In this document: positions 1-13,026 of the stretch, one piece after another
Numbering within the stretch: the stretch's first letter is position 1
Layout of the letters: every line of letters starts with the position of its first letter
NCBI GenBank assembly: GCA_964036315.1
Contig: OZ038478.1
Span: 149,564,683-149,628,682, forward strand
Length of the DNA: 64,000 nt
DNA from: Acanthosepion esculentum
Taxonomy: Eukaryota > Mollusca > Cephalopoda > Sepiida > Sepiidae
Reading direction: 5' to 3'
Notes under the pieces: model-generated
What the model saw: only the letters and a program-made list of their open reading frames with translations
Database searches by the model: none
Told to the model about the DNA's origin: nothing
Program-made: the position numbers and the translations under genes

Positions 1-154
1 TTTCCATTAATGTAAGATGGAAAATTGAATTAAACTAAAGAGTTCCCTAGAAATAGATATGTATAAAAATCAATTTCAACATTTCGCTAAAAAATATTCT
101 TATCCCCAAAAAACAGGAGTATTTTAGTAATCATTTTTAAAGACTGAAGTTCTG

Positions 155-2450
155 ATGCGAAGGATGAAATTGAAAGCGTATTTCTTCATCAACGGACGTA
201 AAGCTGACAACATGAATGACACCTATAGATTTAAAAACCCCAAAAGTGCACCCCACATTGAGAAACTGATAAACTTCGAAAAGGACTTATACGATATTAT
301 AAATAACATAACTTACCAACACGAAAAGAGTAAATTCCAAAAACATTTGGACGGATTAGTCGGAACATGTTTTTGTAAAGTCGGATAAAACCTCAATTTT
401 TTATATAATGAAATCTGATGAGTATATTACTCTCATAAAGGAACTTTTAATGAATAATTATAAAAAAAGTAAATATTAGAAATTTCAATTACGTTAATGA
501 TATCAATTCTTCAGCTAAACAGATTACTGATAAATTAAAGATAATCGAGAGAGCAGCGAAACTCACCACGAAGAGGCTTATATGTTATTAAGAGACCACA
601 AACCGGAATTCCAAAGGAAATTACCGGTTAGGATTATCAATCCAACCAGATCCGAAATCGTAAAAAATAAGTAAAGTGAACATGGAACGTGTCAACTCCC
701 AGATAAAAAAAACAAAAACAACTGAACCTGATACAATGGATAGGTACATCTGAAGTGATCGACTGGTTCAATAACTATGAAAACGAAAGTAATTGTACAT
801 TACTTCCAGTTGATATAGTCGACTTTATCCATCTATTTCTAGGGAACTCTTTGGTTTGGCGTTAGAATTCGCCGAATTTTGTTTGGACATTACCAAAGAA
901 GAAATTAACATTTTTATGAACTCTAGGACATCAATAGAAATATACCAAAACGAACAATGGATTAAAATGCATCAGATAATTTTGAGTTGTCAAGGGGATC
1001 CCTGGAATCAGCAGAATCTTCTGACCGGGTAGGACTATTTCTCTTATATAACCTTACAGCATATGAAGAAATTAACATTATTACGACATGAATTTATAGA
1101 GACGATGATCTGATGATAGTTAATAAATATACTAGAGATAAGGTTGATAAAATTAGAAAAATAATAAATACGGTATTTAAATCTTTCAGTCTTAAAGTAG
1201 TTATAAACGCTAACATTAAAGAAGTTGATTTCCTCGACGTTACATTGTATTTAACGATAAAAAAAATTTCCAACCATACATGAAAAATAACGCTAACCCA
1301 GTGTATATTCAACTACCCACCCTCTGTAATCAAGCATACCCCATCATCAGTAGAAAGGAAAATTAACCAGCACTCATCTAACAAAGAAATAGTTGAAAAA
1401 CATAAGAATATGAGAAAATTCTTAAGGATAGTGTTTATAGGTCTTCAAAAATTGAGTTTATGGAAAATTATAATATTTTCAAGAGGATAAACAGAAAAAA
1501 GGAAGATCATATGGTACAATCCCCCATATAATCTATCAGTATGTACTAAATTGGGTCATAAGTTCTTAGAAATAATTGAAAACCATTTCATCCAAAAATC
1601 ACACTGAGAAACATTTTCAACCCAACACTAAAACTTACCTATAGTTACACAAATAATTTAGAAGAAAATAATTAAATCACACATCACTAAGATATTAAAA
1701 ACATATAACAAAAGTAACGAGTATACTAAGGTTGACTCTACTGGGTGCCCTACAAGTAACCTGAGTATTTGTAGGAATCCGAAGCAGTGCCCGGTATCCA
1801 ACTGTTGTTTAAATAAATCCATAATATACGGTTGTTCTATTAGCTCTGTTGATAATCTTGGAACATAGGTAAGATTTTACGTCGGTAGCATGATGAATGA
1901 TTTCAAAAAACTCTTTTATAACCATATCTCATCTTTTAATAACCCAGATAAACGAAGCATGACCTCACTTTCTGTTATGGGAACTTACCCATAATATTAA
2001 TAGACTGTCCCGTACCTCATAAATACTGCGCCTCAAGAGTCAGTCAGTCAGAGACAGAGTCGCGTCAGACTATTACTGTAAGACATTGGAATAGTGATAC
2101 TGGTCGAGAAAAACAGTTCACTCTAACCTAACCTGATTGTTATTACTAACACGTCTACTTCTTTTGTACATATTCTGTTTGTAAAATATGTGTTATTCCA
2201 TACCTGTGTTCGAGTTATTCTTCATTGGTTCTACATTGGACCATTACCGTGGTACAAGGAACCTGAAACCATAACACTTTCCAAGTATTTTTGGGAATTA
2301 AGGGACAAAGGAAAAACACCCAAACTTAAATGGAAAATACTAAAACAACCTAGAATCTCGAGGTCATTTAACGAACCGTGTTTTCTCTGTCTAGAAACAA
2401 AGAAAAATCATTAAATCGAAGATATGAAACGGCAATAAATTGTAGACATG
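155..2450 (+). pseudogene. Penelope-like retroelement, RT plus GIY-YIG endonuclease, decayed copy 1
   Basis: This is a frameshifted, stop-riddled relic of a Penelope-like element, which in intact form encodes a reverse transcriptase followed by a GIY-YIG endonuclease for target-primed insertion. Conceptual translation over several frames gives family landmarks in order. An N-terminal block lies at 155-388. A DKTS-like block follows at about 385. LRDHKP and RIINP are at about 581-640, and LLPVDIVDF (an RT palm block) at about 800-830. FLDVTLY is at 1221-1250. A Cys-rich linker with CPTSN, CRNPKQCP and NCC is at 1738-1820, then the YVG form of the YIG motif at 1871-1891. The last block, LSKYFWELRDKGK, continues after 2277. 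The reading frame is interrupted by an LTR at 1973-2276. No promoter or terminal repeat was found. The family call rests on motif order recalled from known PLEs, and the clade within Penelope is not determined. Confidence 0.85.
1973..2276 (+). mobile_element. Solo LTR (304 bp) nested in the Penelope-like element
   Basis: The segment begins TGTTATGGG and ends ATAACA, so it has the TG...CA termini of a retrotransposon LTR. It is flanked on both sides by the 5-bp direct repeat CTTTC (1968-1972 and 2277-2281), a target-site duplication. Removing the LTR and one repeat rejoins the PLE frame to read MTSLSKYFWEL with no gap, which confirms the borders. No internal retrotransposon sequence is present, so this is a solo LTR left by recombination between two LTRs. 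A Gypsy-type origin is likely from the 5-bp duplication and the size, but the family is not identified. Confidence 0.9.
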
Positions 2451-3030
2451 CAAAAGAATTAACATTTTGAATCTATGAATGAATCCTCTTATACTTGTAA
2501 ACATAGTACAGAAGCCATCGCCTGTCATACCCGAGGTCTACTCGCAATGCAAGATTCATTTTAGTCAAATTTGCTTTGAATATTAAATGTAGACCTAGAT
2601 TATAATAATTCCTTCTTACTCCTGTAAATGTAATAATATAATAATCTTAGTTTCATTTCACCTGCCTTTACCCTTTATCTTTTTAGTTTCATTGAACCTA
2701 ACTTTATGCTTTATTCATTAATAAAATAATAAGGAAATTTTGAAAAGTAAAAATTGAAGAAAATAAAAGGCTCATTTGCATGCGCAAAAACAATAGAGTG
2801 AGAACTAGTATCCCCTACTAACAAAGTCTTGATGTTACGACAATGGTCAGGTTTCGATCCGAACAGACATTTGTTTATTATTTCTTTTCCGTATGCAATA
2901 GTATTAATTCACTTCTCCAACTTACGTTAATGGAAAATGAAAGTCAAAACTAATTTTAATCTTATTTTGCTTTTTATTTATTTTATTTTACCACTTTTTT
3001 CTCCCTAAAAAATTAAAAAAATATATTACT
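2451..3030. other. No recognisable feature
   Basis: This AT-rich stretch probably includes the decayed 3' untranslated part of the adjacent Penelope-like element. I see no coding blocks or repeats that I can name. Confidence 0.5.
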
Positions 3031-3032
3031 CG

Positions 3033-3240
3033 AATTATTTGTCTCATTGACAAATGAAAAAATTGACGGAACAGAAATGTGTGTCTGCAGAATGATCAAC
3101 TCAACATTTGAAAAACGACGAATGTTTAGAAAAATGGAAACAAATCTGACGCATATACTTAATATCAGAAAGTCTGAACTATCTAGAGGAGATTATGTGG
3201 AAATAGGTCTTAGAAATTTTGATACTCACCCAACAGAATG
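3033..3240 (+). pseudogene. LINE reverse transcriptase C-terminal fragment (tentative)
   Basis: The translation from about 3040 contains LTNEKIDGTEMCVCRM followed by RKMETNLTHILNIRKSELS. This resembles the region just downstream of the RT domain in many animal LINEs, where a block of the form EKxIDxxEMWxxRRML is followed by a basic helix and an I(R/K)xR segment. The ORF is only 64 codons and has no flanking RT core, so it would be a short relic. Start and end are approximate. The match is from memory of the family pattern and is not strong. Confidence 0.4.
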
Positions 3241-3820
3241 AAGATAAGAACAACAGAGGAAAATAACGCATTGCTCACCTAGCATGCTTGAGCAAATGAA
3301 AGGTAGAATGGGGTTTAGGAACTATAACAAAAAGTCTAATTACATTAAGAGCTGCAAATAATATATGATTGTGATGACCCATGATAGCCAATGTCCTTAA
3401 AGGAGAATATACTTCAGTTTCCATTCTGAGTTGAATTAAAGAAAACAAGGACCCAAATACGTTCACAAGGAAATAGTGCTTAATTATAACTTTCCGTGCC
3501 TTATTTGGCATCCAATCATACATACATATATCCATAATTTTGACCTGCATGATTACTAAATATGGATTAATATTCATAATAGTTAAATAGATCTACACAT
3601 TAAGCAAAGAAGAGGTATTAGGTTGTGATATCTTCACGAATAAGTAAGGTAATATGTGAATGAATAGTTTTAATATTTATTAAAGTACTTCGTATAATAA
3701 AGATCAAACCATAAAAAAGGAAGGACAATTACATTGAGGGTGGGCATCATAATCGAATTAGATAACAAGAGTAATTCAGATTTGAAAACTAAATGTAAAA
3801 GATGATGAATATAGGCAAGG
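3241..3820. other. No recognisable feature
   Basis: AT-rich unique-looking sequence. The open frames on either strand are short and resemble no family I know. Confidence 0.5.
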
Positions 3821-3824
3821 AGAA

Positions 3825-3935
3825 AGGAAGAATTCAAGGAAGATGTTAAGTACAAAGGAGGAGATCAAGGAAGAGGTTAAAAATAAAGGATGATATCAAA
3901 GAAGAGGTTAAGTATAAAGGAGGAGATCAAGGAGA
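3825..3935 (+). repeat. Short tandem array, about 31-bp unit
   Basis: About three and a half copies of a purine-rich unit occur in tandem, each of the form AAAGGAGGAGATCAAGG followed by AAGAGGTTAAGTAT, with a few substitutions per copy. Looser GA-rich relatives continue to about 4030. Confidence 0.75.
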
Positions 3936-4722
3936 AAACAGCAGGTGAAGGAATAATAGAAGGTTAAGGAGAAAAGATGACGCTAAGGAGAAAATAGGAA
4001 TTGACGGAGAAAAGAGGTAGAGGAGAAAGATACAGACAAAATATCGGCAAATGAAACGACGTGCATAGAATTTTGAATACTAATCATAATTGTGCGATAA
4101 TCTAAAGTTTGTAGCAATCAAAATAATTGCGAGCAGGTTCTCCGAAGAAAACTATTTCTGGGAAAATGTAACAATATGAACGAAATTTATAGTCTATTTT
4201 TGTGTCATTGTTGCATAATTTAAAGGCGACGAGTTACGCTTTTGTGGCAACTGAAAACATCATTCTAAATTATGGAACGCATTTTTCAGCACGTTTGCAC
4301 GCCAGCACAGAGCCCGTACACATTACCTAAGCTGAGGAGATATGATTCGGTAAAATAATTAATGTACAAATCATGAGTTGAAAAGTATAAAGATTATTAT
4401 TTCTCATAATATTGATCATAAATATTCGATTGTCTAGCTTACGTTACTAGTAAAGTTTAAGTAATATATTTTTCAAGATTTTATAGTATAAAACACTGAT
4501 AGGAAAATATATAATATCTACTAAATTAGATGAACGAGCTATGTAAATAACATATAAAAATAATAAAAAAATTATAACGTGTGAAAGAAACACAACAACA
4601 AAGGTCTTAATGAATGAATAATAATGCTTTAACAACTTTGCATTTAGTGAATGTTTATCAGAAGACGCTAGGATGGCACAGAATCAGAAAGTGAAGGTAT
4701 AGAAAATAAACAATCTTGATTT
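3936..4722. other. No recognisable feature
   Basis: After a GA-rich lead-in the sequence becomes ordinary AT-rich DNA. Nothing codes and no terminal repeats were seen. Confidence 0.5.
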
Positions 4723-4724
4723 TT

Positions 4725-5500
4725 TTTAAGCGTTTCACCCCAAGCAAGGTGGGAAGCCACTAGCACGCAAAGGGTTACAGAGAATTGGAGTGAGACCAAA
4801 TAGAAGTAATAGAGGAAAGGATGACGAGAAGGATAAGGGATAGATCAAGGCAACTGGAGACGTCGATTGACATTACATTTGAATAGTTGGAGATTATAGC
4901 TATCAGGGAAACAAGAAATGGGAAGGGAGTTCCACAGGCGAGAGGTGCGAGACATGAAGCTATTGAAGTAGAGGAGACGGCTACATTTAACCGTTTCGAC
5001 AGTGAAAGGGTGTGAGCGGGATGCCAGCCTAGTTTGGGAACCAGCAAAAGCAGCTTCTCAGAGCAGTTACCATGGAAGTATTTGTAAAAAAGACAGATGG
5101 AGGCGACGGCACGTCTGTGAGAGAGCGCTGGGGACGAGATGCCAGATCAGGACCAATTGCATTGCATATACAGTCTATGGATCTTATCAAGAACCTTGCG
5201 GCAAACAGAAGGAGTACCAGACCATATATGGCAGCAATACTCCATGCAAGGGCGAATGGTTGATTTGTAGATTTGAAGGATCGACTCCGGCGAGGAGTCT
5301 TTCTGGCACGGCAGAGGGAGCCAAGTTTCCTTGCGGTGGACGAAGATATTGAGTTAATGTATTTGTTCCATCTCAGGTCAGCAGTCAATGTGAGGCCGGG
5401 TAGTTGCAAAGAGGAACTCTCAAGAAGTTAATTGTCAGACATTCTAATGTGGAGCAGGGATGGTTCTCTGTGATGAATAAGAGAGCAGTTTTGTTTTTGA
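4725..5500 (-). pseudogene. 5'-truncated LINE, RT C-terminal region (jockey/CR1-like tail)
   Basis: Read on the minus strand, several frames together give the long conserved tail that follows the RT domain in many jockey- and CR1-like non-LTR retrotransposons. The order is LTLTADLRWNKYI at about 5400, then ARKLGSLCRAR, ICNAIGPDLAS, and a terminal block of the form SRTSRLWNSLP..CFP..YNLQLFKCNVNR at about 4860-4960. The stop follows shortly after. A 3' UTR then ends at about 4725 in an A-rich tail (T run on the plus strand). Multiple frameshifts make it non-functional. The same LINE family occurs at 58381-58785 inside a Helitron. The plus-strand open frames here are antisense shadows. Confidence 0.85.
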
Positions 5501-5739
5501 GGCGTTAACATAGTTGTTGCTTTTTTAGCAAATTATACATGAGCAATATAATGTTCGCTGTAAAGCATCATGGGCATCCCTTAGTCGCCTTTGTCTTAAA
5601 AAAAATGAAGGATTATAAATGTTGAAGAAAATAGCTTGCAGAAAATACGCGGAAATATTTGACGATTGTGAAAGTTTATAAAGTGACAATGAAAATGCTG
5701 TACACGGTTGATTGAGACAACTACCGATAAAAAAAAACA

Positions 5740-7640
5740 ACAGATAAACAAGACAGAAAATTGTGTGCAAAATGGTGATGATATTCAAGAGAGAAGTAGA
5801 TATAAAGGAATGAAAATTTATACCTCGGAAAAGAGATGTTAAAGAAATAAAGATGATGAAACAGAAATTCCTAACAATTAATTATTAGAAAGAAAAGTGA
5901 AGTAAATTAGAATGGAATACAATATAAGTAAAATCTGAAGAGAATAACATCAGCAAAGGCATCAGAGAATATAAAATATAGTAAGACGAAATCTAAAATT
6001 CACCTGAAGTGAAGCGTAAAACAACGAACATATTATATAGTGAATGTCAAAGCAAACGCAGAAAAATGAAAAATGAAGAAGGAAAGAACATGAATGAGGA
6101 AAAAAAGGAAAAAAAAAACTAACGCTAATCTTTGTACGAGATAACAGTCAGAATGAGAGGTCACGGTGCTATTATATAGAAGGCAAATCAGAAAAATATA
6201 ATGTAAGTCAAACAATATAGAGGGAGGTAAAACAAATCAAGATGGTTTGATGGACGAATATAGGAAATAAAGAAATATTGATCAACAGTGTAGAAAGTAA
6301 GGCATGATCAAGCAATAACGTAAACGAAGTAAGGCAGAATCATGCAGGAAATACTGAAAGGAATAAGGTTTGATAAAGCAGAAATGAACGAAATGAGTAA
6401 GGCATTATGAAGCGGAAATAACGAAAGTAAGGCATCATCATGCAGGAATGAACGAATAGAGTAAGACAGGATCAAATGACAATAAATAACTCATGTACGG
6501 CATGATCGGGTAGGAACGAATGAAGGAAGGCATGATGATTTCGGATTGAAAGAAGGAATTACGACATGATCAATAGGTACAGAAATGAGGAAATATGTTA
6601 TGATTAAACTAATAAAAACGAAGGAATTAAGACGTAATCGAAAAGTATATAATGATGGGATAATGCATGATCAAGCGATAAACATCGATGGAAAAAATGG
6701 TTGATAATGCAGGAATGAACGAAGGAAGGAATGACCCAGTAGGAACAAACGAAGGAAAGACGTCATAATCATGACATAACAAAGGAAGTGAGGCTTTATC
6801 AATCGAGATAGAAACGTAAATAAAAAGAAAGAAGAACAAATAGATGCTGACTCATATAATAGTATGTAAAGTAGGAAGAAATACAAGTTTCGAAAGTTGG
6901 TGTATACTGGAGGAACTTATTGTAGAAATTTGGGAATTCCAGATAGTAAGATGTTCCCGGTAAAAAGTAGTAATACGATAAACAAGCCCGAAAAGGAAAA
7001 ACAGACGCTCGGAATGGAAGGAATGTTGAAGAATCATCCAGAGGGAAGGAATGAAGAAAACCATTTTTTGGCTGCTAAAGCAGATCAAACATAAGCTGGC
7101 GAAATGGAAATGCCGCTAGCAAAACATTATAGCTTGTGTATGTGGTGGGGGGGTCAAGAATTAAATAAAAAAATAATGTGATGCTGTTGAAGAGAAGGGT
7201 GATATAGTGAAATTTAAAAGTAAAACGAGGAGAGAGGTTTGAGAATAAATAAAAAAAGATCGAACGTAGACGCGGGGAGAAGCAGAGAGAGATTCAAAAG
7301 CAGAAAAATGAAAGTCCAGTGACGAATATTAAAAGAAAGGATAATCAATTAAAGCAAAATCTCTAAACTGGAAATAATAACAGAACATACAGGAAAATAT
7401 GAAGAAGAAAACAAGGCCAGTAAAGAGATAGAAAGTGATGTCGGAAGAAAGATATTATCAATAGTGAAGAAAGACAGAAAACCAAATTTCCGAAATAAGG
7501 AACGGACGAAAAAACGAACGAGGAAGATGAAAATCTGATAAAGACAAAGAGATATCTGATAGAAGATATAAGAATGTAAGAGACAAATGTAGAAGAGATT
7601 AAAACGCGAGGGTAAAATAGAAAGACTGAAAGCTTAAACT
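5740..7640. repeat. Purine-rich strand-asymmetric DNA with degenerate ~31-bp repeats
   Basis: The plus strand is strikingly rich in A and G over about 1.9 kb. Between about 6290 and 6780 a motif of the form GTAAGGCATGATCAAGCAGG then AATGAACGAA recurs many times with substitutions and small indels, which indicates an old diverged tandem array. The minus-strand open frames here are Phe/Leu/Ser-rich artefacts of the pyrimidine strand. No gene is supported. Confidence 0.65.
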
Positions 7641-8750
7641 TATTTAAATACCAAACCTACACGGAGAGAAAATGAGATAAATGTATCTCGAATAAGTTAT
7701 TTCAAATAACGCAGGAAATATACAGGGATTAACAAAATGTGAATAATTACAATAAGAATGAAACTCAAAATTGGAAAACAGAAGTATAACACTAAAAATG
7801 CATGAATATGCATCAAGTATGTAGAAAGGCTAAAGCATTAAATTATTAAAGATGAATTCTCATAGCATTCTTTGTATTTGAAAGAATTTAGTTAAACGCA
7901 AACGATATGACTCGAAAGAGAAAAGTGCGCTTGTAAAAAAAAACGTAAATCAAAACGGCAAGAAAGAAATACAGGAGATCATGTAAAACAATTTAACTGA
8001 TGTTACAAAACGTGATTCTATCGATTTGAACGATAATTGCTTCGGCTTGCATAAGTATGTACTTGACTTTTGGCATACTTCAATGGGAGCCTGTCGCGAA
8101 ATTGCATCTATAGACAGGAGACACACCGTTCACATATCGATTATTCCCAATTTTGATATTATAGATATCATTAGTCATCATTGGTTGCTTTAACGGTGTT
8201 TGGCTCCAAAAAGTATTTTCTTGTTTATTTTTCTGATATTGAAATTCATTCTCATCATTACTGTTTGAAGAATTTAAAAAAATATAAAATAAGATTACTT
8301 TGATGTAAAGTACGTAAATTGTATTTGTTAAGGTTTTGGCAATGTTTTCACTTTTTATCTTTTCAACTCTGATTAATATAATAATTGTTTGTTTTGTTTT
8401 TTTTTAATTCACTTGTCCTAAGTCTCATGTTTTTTTTTAAATATTTTTTTAATGTTATATGAAGAGCAAATTACGGCAAATCAACTAAATGGTCTAAATT
8501 TTATGTCTTCAAAATGGGGTTCAGTACTGTCCTGTTATATCATTTATTCGACAAGTTAGATTTTCTTGACAATATGTAAGACAATTTTTTGTATCAATCG
8601 ACTAAGCGTAGCTTAGATGTGGCACAATGCTGAAAGTATGTAGATCTCAATGTGGATCGCTCTCACTAGTGAATCGTAATTGATTTTGCGTCGAAATGCT
8701 CAATATGTCTATATCGTAAATGTGACATATTTGAAACACGAAACCGAAAA
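7641..8750. other. No recognisable feature
   Basis: Purine bias fades through this interval and normal AT-rich sequence follows. Nothing was identified. Confidence 0.5.
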
Positions 8751-8756
8751 CATGGA

Positions 8757-8840
8757 CCAGCCAGTAAGGGTTGAACTCACTACTCAGTCGTAAATGATCT
8801 ATCGTAGCAAGCTTGCTGTCCATTACACTACGCCGAATTA
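8757..8840 (-). repeat. tRNA-derived SINE head (tentative)
   Basis: On the minus strand, an A-box-like stretch GGCGTAGTGTAATGG (8820-8834) lies about 50 bp upstream of GAGTTCAACCC (8768-8778), which contains a perfect match to the RNA polymerase III B-box GWTCRANNC. The spacing suits a tRNA-like promoter, but the cloverleaf is not clean, so a SINE head or tRNA pseudogene is more likely than a gene. The 3' end of the SINE was not located. Confidence 0.5.
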
Positions 8841-8849
8841 ATTAGTCGG

Positions 8850-10160
8850 GGTAAAATGCACAGAGAATAAGTACAACTTCATTTTCCCTGTTTTGCAATC
8901 ATTTAAATGCAATTTCCTGATTCTATTGAATATCAGAATCCATTATTCGTCACGATGACCGTTGTTTGAACAGATTTATGCCCATCCAACAGGTATTACA
9001 TTATACGTATTTAAAAATATGTATAATATAATGTCGGTCAATTGGTCATATTTGGGAAGTTTGTTTGGGTCGACACATTTTCACCGAAGCTCGTATAATT
9101 GTTCACGAGGGTTATTGATGATCAATCATAATTTGAATTCCTGATTCATTTCAATTTGAAAGCCACATCACATAATATGTTATTCGCGTAGAGACATTTT
9201 CTTTTGTCCGAACTTCTGCAGTTAAATCCGTATCGGCTGTGTATTTCCCACGAAATCCAAATTCCGTTCAGTTATGCAAACATTTCGAGTTATCACCACT
9301 TAGTAATTTCGAATGCAGTTTTCATCATTAGTTTTTATTTTGCCTAATCAAAGGTTTTATTCATTATTCACCTGCATTTAATGCTTTCAGCCCTAAAATC
9401 TCTTAGCAATAACTTTTTTTTATTTCGAATGCAAAGCTAGGATCACGTTTTTGCTAGAAATTATTTTTGCATCTTTTTAACCCAATAATATACTCCCCGT
9501 CCATCAAAAGTATATTTATAACACTAAATAAAAATATGTTATAATAGACTTTTTTTTAATAAATAATTAATAAGGGGATCGTTAATCCAAATTATATAAT
9601 TAGTGCACTGAAGTAAGATCCTATAATTATTCCAGAAATTCAGCAATATTTTTCTTTTATTGGACATCATTTTCGTTTATTGGACATCAAATTAGACGAG
9701 ATAGCATCATTTCCCAGTTGACTTTCATTTAGCTTCATGTGTATGCATAAGCAGTTTTAAATTTCAACATTCTGAAAAACTAAGGACATCGTTACTTCGG
9801 TTTATAAATACTTATGGTCAAATAAAATCCTTACATTTGCCTTGTTAACGTCAATCAGACGATGAATAGCGTCGGTTAAAATAATATTTATTTTCTATTT
9901 ATTCATTAAACGTTCAATTTCCAACCATAGGACCCGAGTTCAAATCGGATCATGGTCAATTTTTTGGGAATGTAAATTCTTGAAGCGTTGTGAGTGTAAT
10001 TGTTTAGGCAGTCTTGTTTGGGAGCCATCGATAATTGTGCAAGCACGAAGTGACAATTTATCGTGATCGAGTTTCTGAGCGTACCGATCTTATTCAATAT
10101 GTTGATGACGCCGTATAATGCACTCTCTCCCAGATACTGTAACGAAGGCACGCTCAGCAT
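8850..10160. other. No recognisable feature
   Basis: AT-rich interval. An isolated B-box-like GAGTTCAAATC at about 9940 has no partner A-box. Open frames near 9906-10178 have no family resemblance. Confidence 0.45.
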
Positions 10161-10164
10161 AATT

Positions 10165-10290
10165 GCAGTATACGGCACGGGTTGACTCTGTGCGTGTTGA
10201 GCAAACTAAAATGTGACCGAGCAGGAGTCTGCAACAGGGATTGGCTAGCCGACGTAGCAGACAAGCAAAGTCGGAAAGGGCAGACGGCTA
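10165..10290 (+). repeat. Short dispersed repeat, copy 1
   Basis: This GC-richer segment shares an ordered set of words with 54490-54600: a GTTGA(G/A)CAAAC word, then TCTGCAA(C/T)AGGGATTGG, then TAGCCG, then a TAG(C/T)AGAC word. Such similarity in unrelated flanks indicates a dispersed repeat. The element type is unknown, and the full borders cannot be drawn from two copies. Confidence 0.6.
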
Positions 10291-12945
10291 GTGAGATTAG
10301 ATGGATCATGAGTTTCTACGCTGCGACCCTGAACGTTACATTTATACACCACTTTTGCTTTACGTTATTGAAAATTTGCAGTTACTTTCCCCGCGCCTAT
10401 AAGCAACGTTCACTAATTACTTTTCTTAAAAGTTATTACGATGGGCCACTTATCTAATTGTGTGAAACCATTTAAACCGGAACTTTTAATTATACTTCTA
10501 TTGGCTTTAACACTGACTTCCACAAAATATATGTCACTACTTCTTAATAATATTCGTTCTTCAGCGATCGTATATATTCTCATAACTATTTGGTATTTTG
10601 ACTATTTATGTTTTGCTGGCTGACTATTTTTTATGTACAAATATGTCTATTTACTTCAGTGTTTGATTTTCATTAACTGTTGCTTATCCATTAAATATAT
10701 TATGTGCAATCTGGTTTCCTTTTGTTCGTATTAAATAATGAAGATAACACAATTTCAAATTATTATCGTATTTATCACTGCTTTCACAATTAATCCTAAC
10801 AAAATTAATTATATTCGTTAATATTGTTAGATAGATAAAAATGGATATTGTCGTCTCTATAAATATTTTCATTTATATTTAATATAGTTGTTTATTATAA
10901 TCCTCTCTATTACGAATGCAAATAGTCTATTTGTTATTGTAGAAACTTCAAATAGAGATTTGCGGTACATTATATGCATAAATTGCGTGTGCAGCTTTTC
11001 TAATTAATATTAATAATAATTATCACAATTGTTGTGTTTGTAACTTCACTATAAGCCGCCCCAAAATTCAGAGTCTTTCAAACATTATCTTTCAGATAAT
11101 CAGATTTTGATTGGATTAAAATAGCGAAATGGATGAAAGAAAGATGAATACAGTTTCTCCATGACAAGACAATATAGAGAAAATATTTCTAAGAAATATA
11201 TGCATAAATATATGAATAATAAAGGGAAGTTCGAAATCATTTGTTATATTCCGTCCAATATATGTGTTACTTCTCAAATAAACATAATTCTAATATAAGG
11301 CAGTAAGGAGTTAATATTTCGGATATATATTGAAATGAATATGAAAAATACAAAAAAAATACATAATAATGGATAAATTTAAATAGCTTTCTCATGGGAC
11401 GTTTGCCATCTTCATCTTGAATATACGCGTGGTATTCTCTGTCAAGGCGTTCGTATAAATTTCTTTATTGTCATGAAAATGTAAGAGCTGTAGGCTTTTA
11501 ATTCCAATTTTCAACGTACGTAAAAATAAGTTTTTAGACAAAGGTTTTGTGGTTTTCTATTTGTAAGGAATGTATGAGGTTAACAAACAACCCATTTCAT
11601 ATTGATTAATATTCTAGAAACATCTAGAAAACGGACATTATCGTTTCTACAACATAGTTAAGAATACGTTATCAAAATGTATTATGGTATTTTAATTTAA
11701 CTTGTTATTTAGGGTTGTAAAATAAAGAAGGGAGAATTGAGTTTAGAGGAAACACTTAAACGTTTGTTCACTTACGAAATACGGGTTAACAGGCAGAATA
11801 GGAAAAGAGACAGAAGAAAAAAACCTGACCCAGAAACTACAGCACGACTAACAGCACGCAAATTCCAGAAGAAAATGCGCAAATTGAACCTCTTCATACC
11901 AACTCTCGACAACAATCCGCGACTGACTGCTGTTTTTTTCCGTTGCTTTTATTGACATGAAACAATTGACAAAGACCCGATTTTCAGAGATACCCGTATA
12001 TGGATATACCAGAACTGTTCAGGTAATAACGGCGAAAAATATCTTCGACATATACGCATATCCGCGATTCACATCTATGTTTGAATCTGAAGCAACAAAC
12101 GTTCGCCACATTTATGTATTTAGAGTGTACGTTACGCCCTCTAATATCTTGACAGTTTCCATACAGCAGCGGTGACATTAAAATTAAACAATTTTTTTTG
12201 AGTTATAGCAAAATTATTCTCGGAGAAAAATATATGTACGTGTTTCTCGAAAGAGGGGATACAGTAAGCGATAACACTCACGTGCATTTAGCGTCTGTGT
12301 CAGTGAAGTGGTATAGTAATATGCAATATTTTGAGATGAAATGAATGTTTATGTAATATAAATTAGCAAGACTACTTGAAATAAATTATTAACAAGATAA
12401 AAGAGTTATTAAATTATGTGTTGTAGTATTTGTTATAAAGCGATATCAAGATAAATGCTCCCGGATAAAGTAAGGACCATAACTGTACAGATAAATATTC
12501 ATTCCAATTTGATGACTAATACATCTATTAACAATAAAAGAAACAAAAACAAGAAAAACTAATGTAACTTCATTTAATGCCAGACTCATTACACTTGCCT
12601 GGTTTTGATTTAAATTTAAGTATTTGTGAGGATATCAGTTTTTGATTACGGCATAAGGACCAAAAAGTAATTCGGTTGATCTGAAATAGTCTTTGTCTAA
12701 TTTTAAAAAAAAGCAAATTAATAAGGAGCGTCATTTTCAAATGAAAATCGATAGAGATTTTCGTAAACGGAGTAGAAAGCTTATATATAGGTTGAGAAAT
12801 GAGAAGACAATATGGCCAACTTTGATGTAGGGAGTGCCAAATTAGGAACGGGAAATGTCAGACACAAGCATTAACGCAAAATATTAAAATACACATGCAA
12901 GTATAATATTATATCAAGAACGAAATCTTGACACAAATATGCACA

Positions 12946-12950
<5 letters not shown>
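10291..12950. other. No recognisable feature
   Basis: About 2.6 kb of AT-rich sequence. The open frames at 11737-11955 and 11957-12175 are adjacent and slightly GC-richer. Their products (a Lys/Arg-rich 72-mer and a neutral 72-mer) resemble nothing I know, so they are not called as genes. Confidence 0.45.
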
Positions 12951-13024
<74 letters not shown>

Positions 13025-13026
13025 AT
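12951..13026. repeat. (AT)n then (GTAT)n microsatellite
   Basis: About 31 AT units run directly into a short GTAT tetranucleotide run. Confidence 0.98.

Noticed and set aside
1105..1125. Plus-strand CTGATGA near the PLE
   Set aside because: There is no stem II or GAAAC downstream. It lies in PLE coding sequence.
5002..5352. Plus-strand 116-codon frame, protein-like in places
   Set aside because: It is antisense to the minus-strand LINE fragment, whose conserved motifs explain the open reading.
9906..10178. Minus-strand 90-codon ORF
   Set aside because: No recognisable motif, no conserved context, and it partly overlaps a dispersed repeat.
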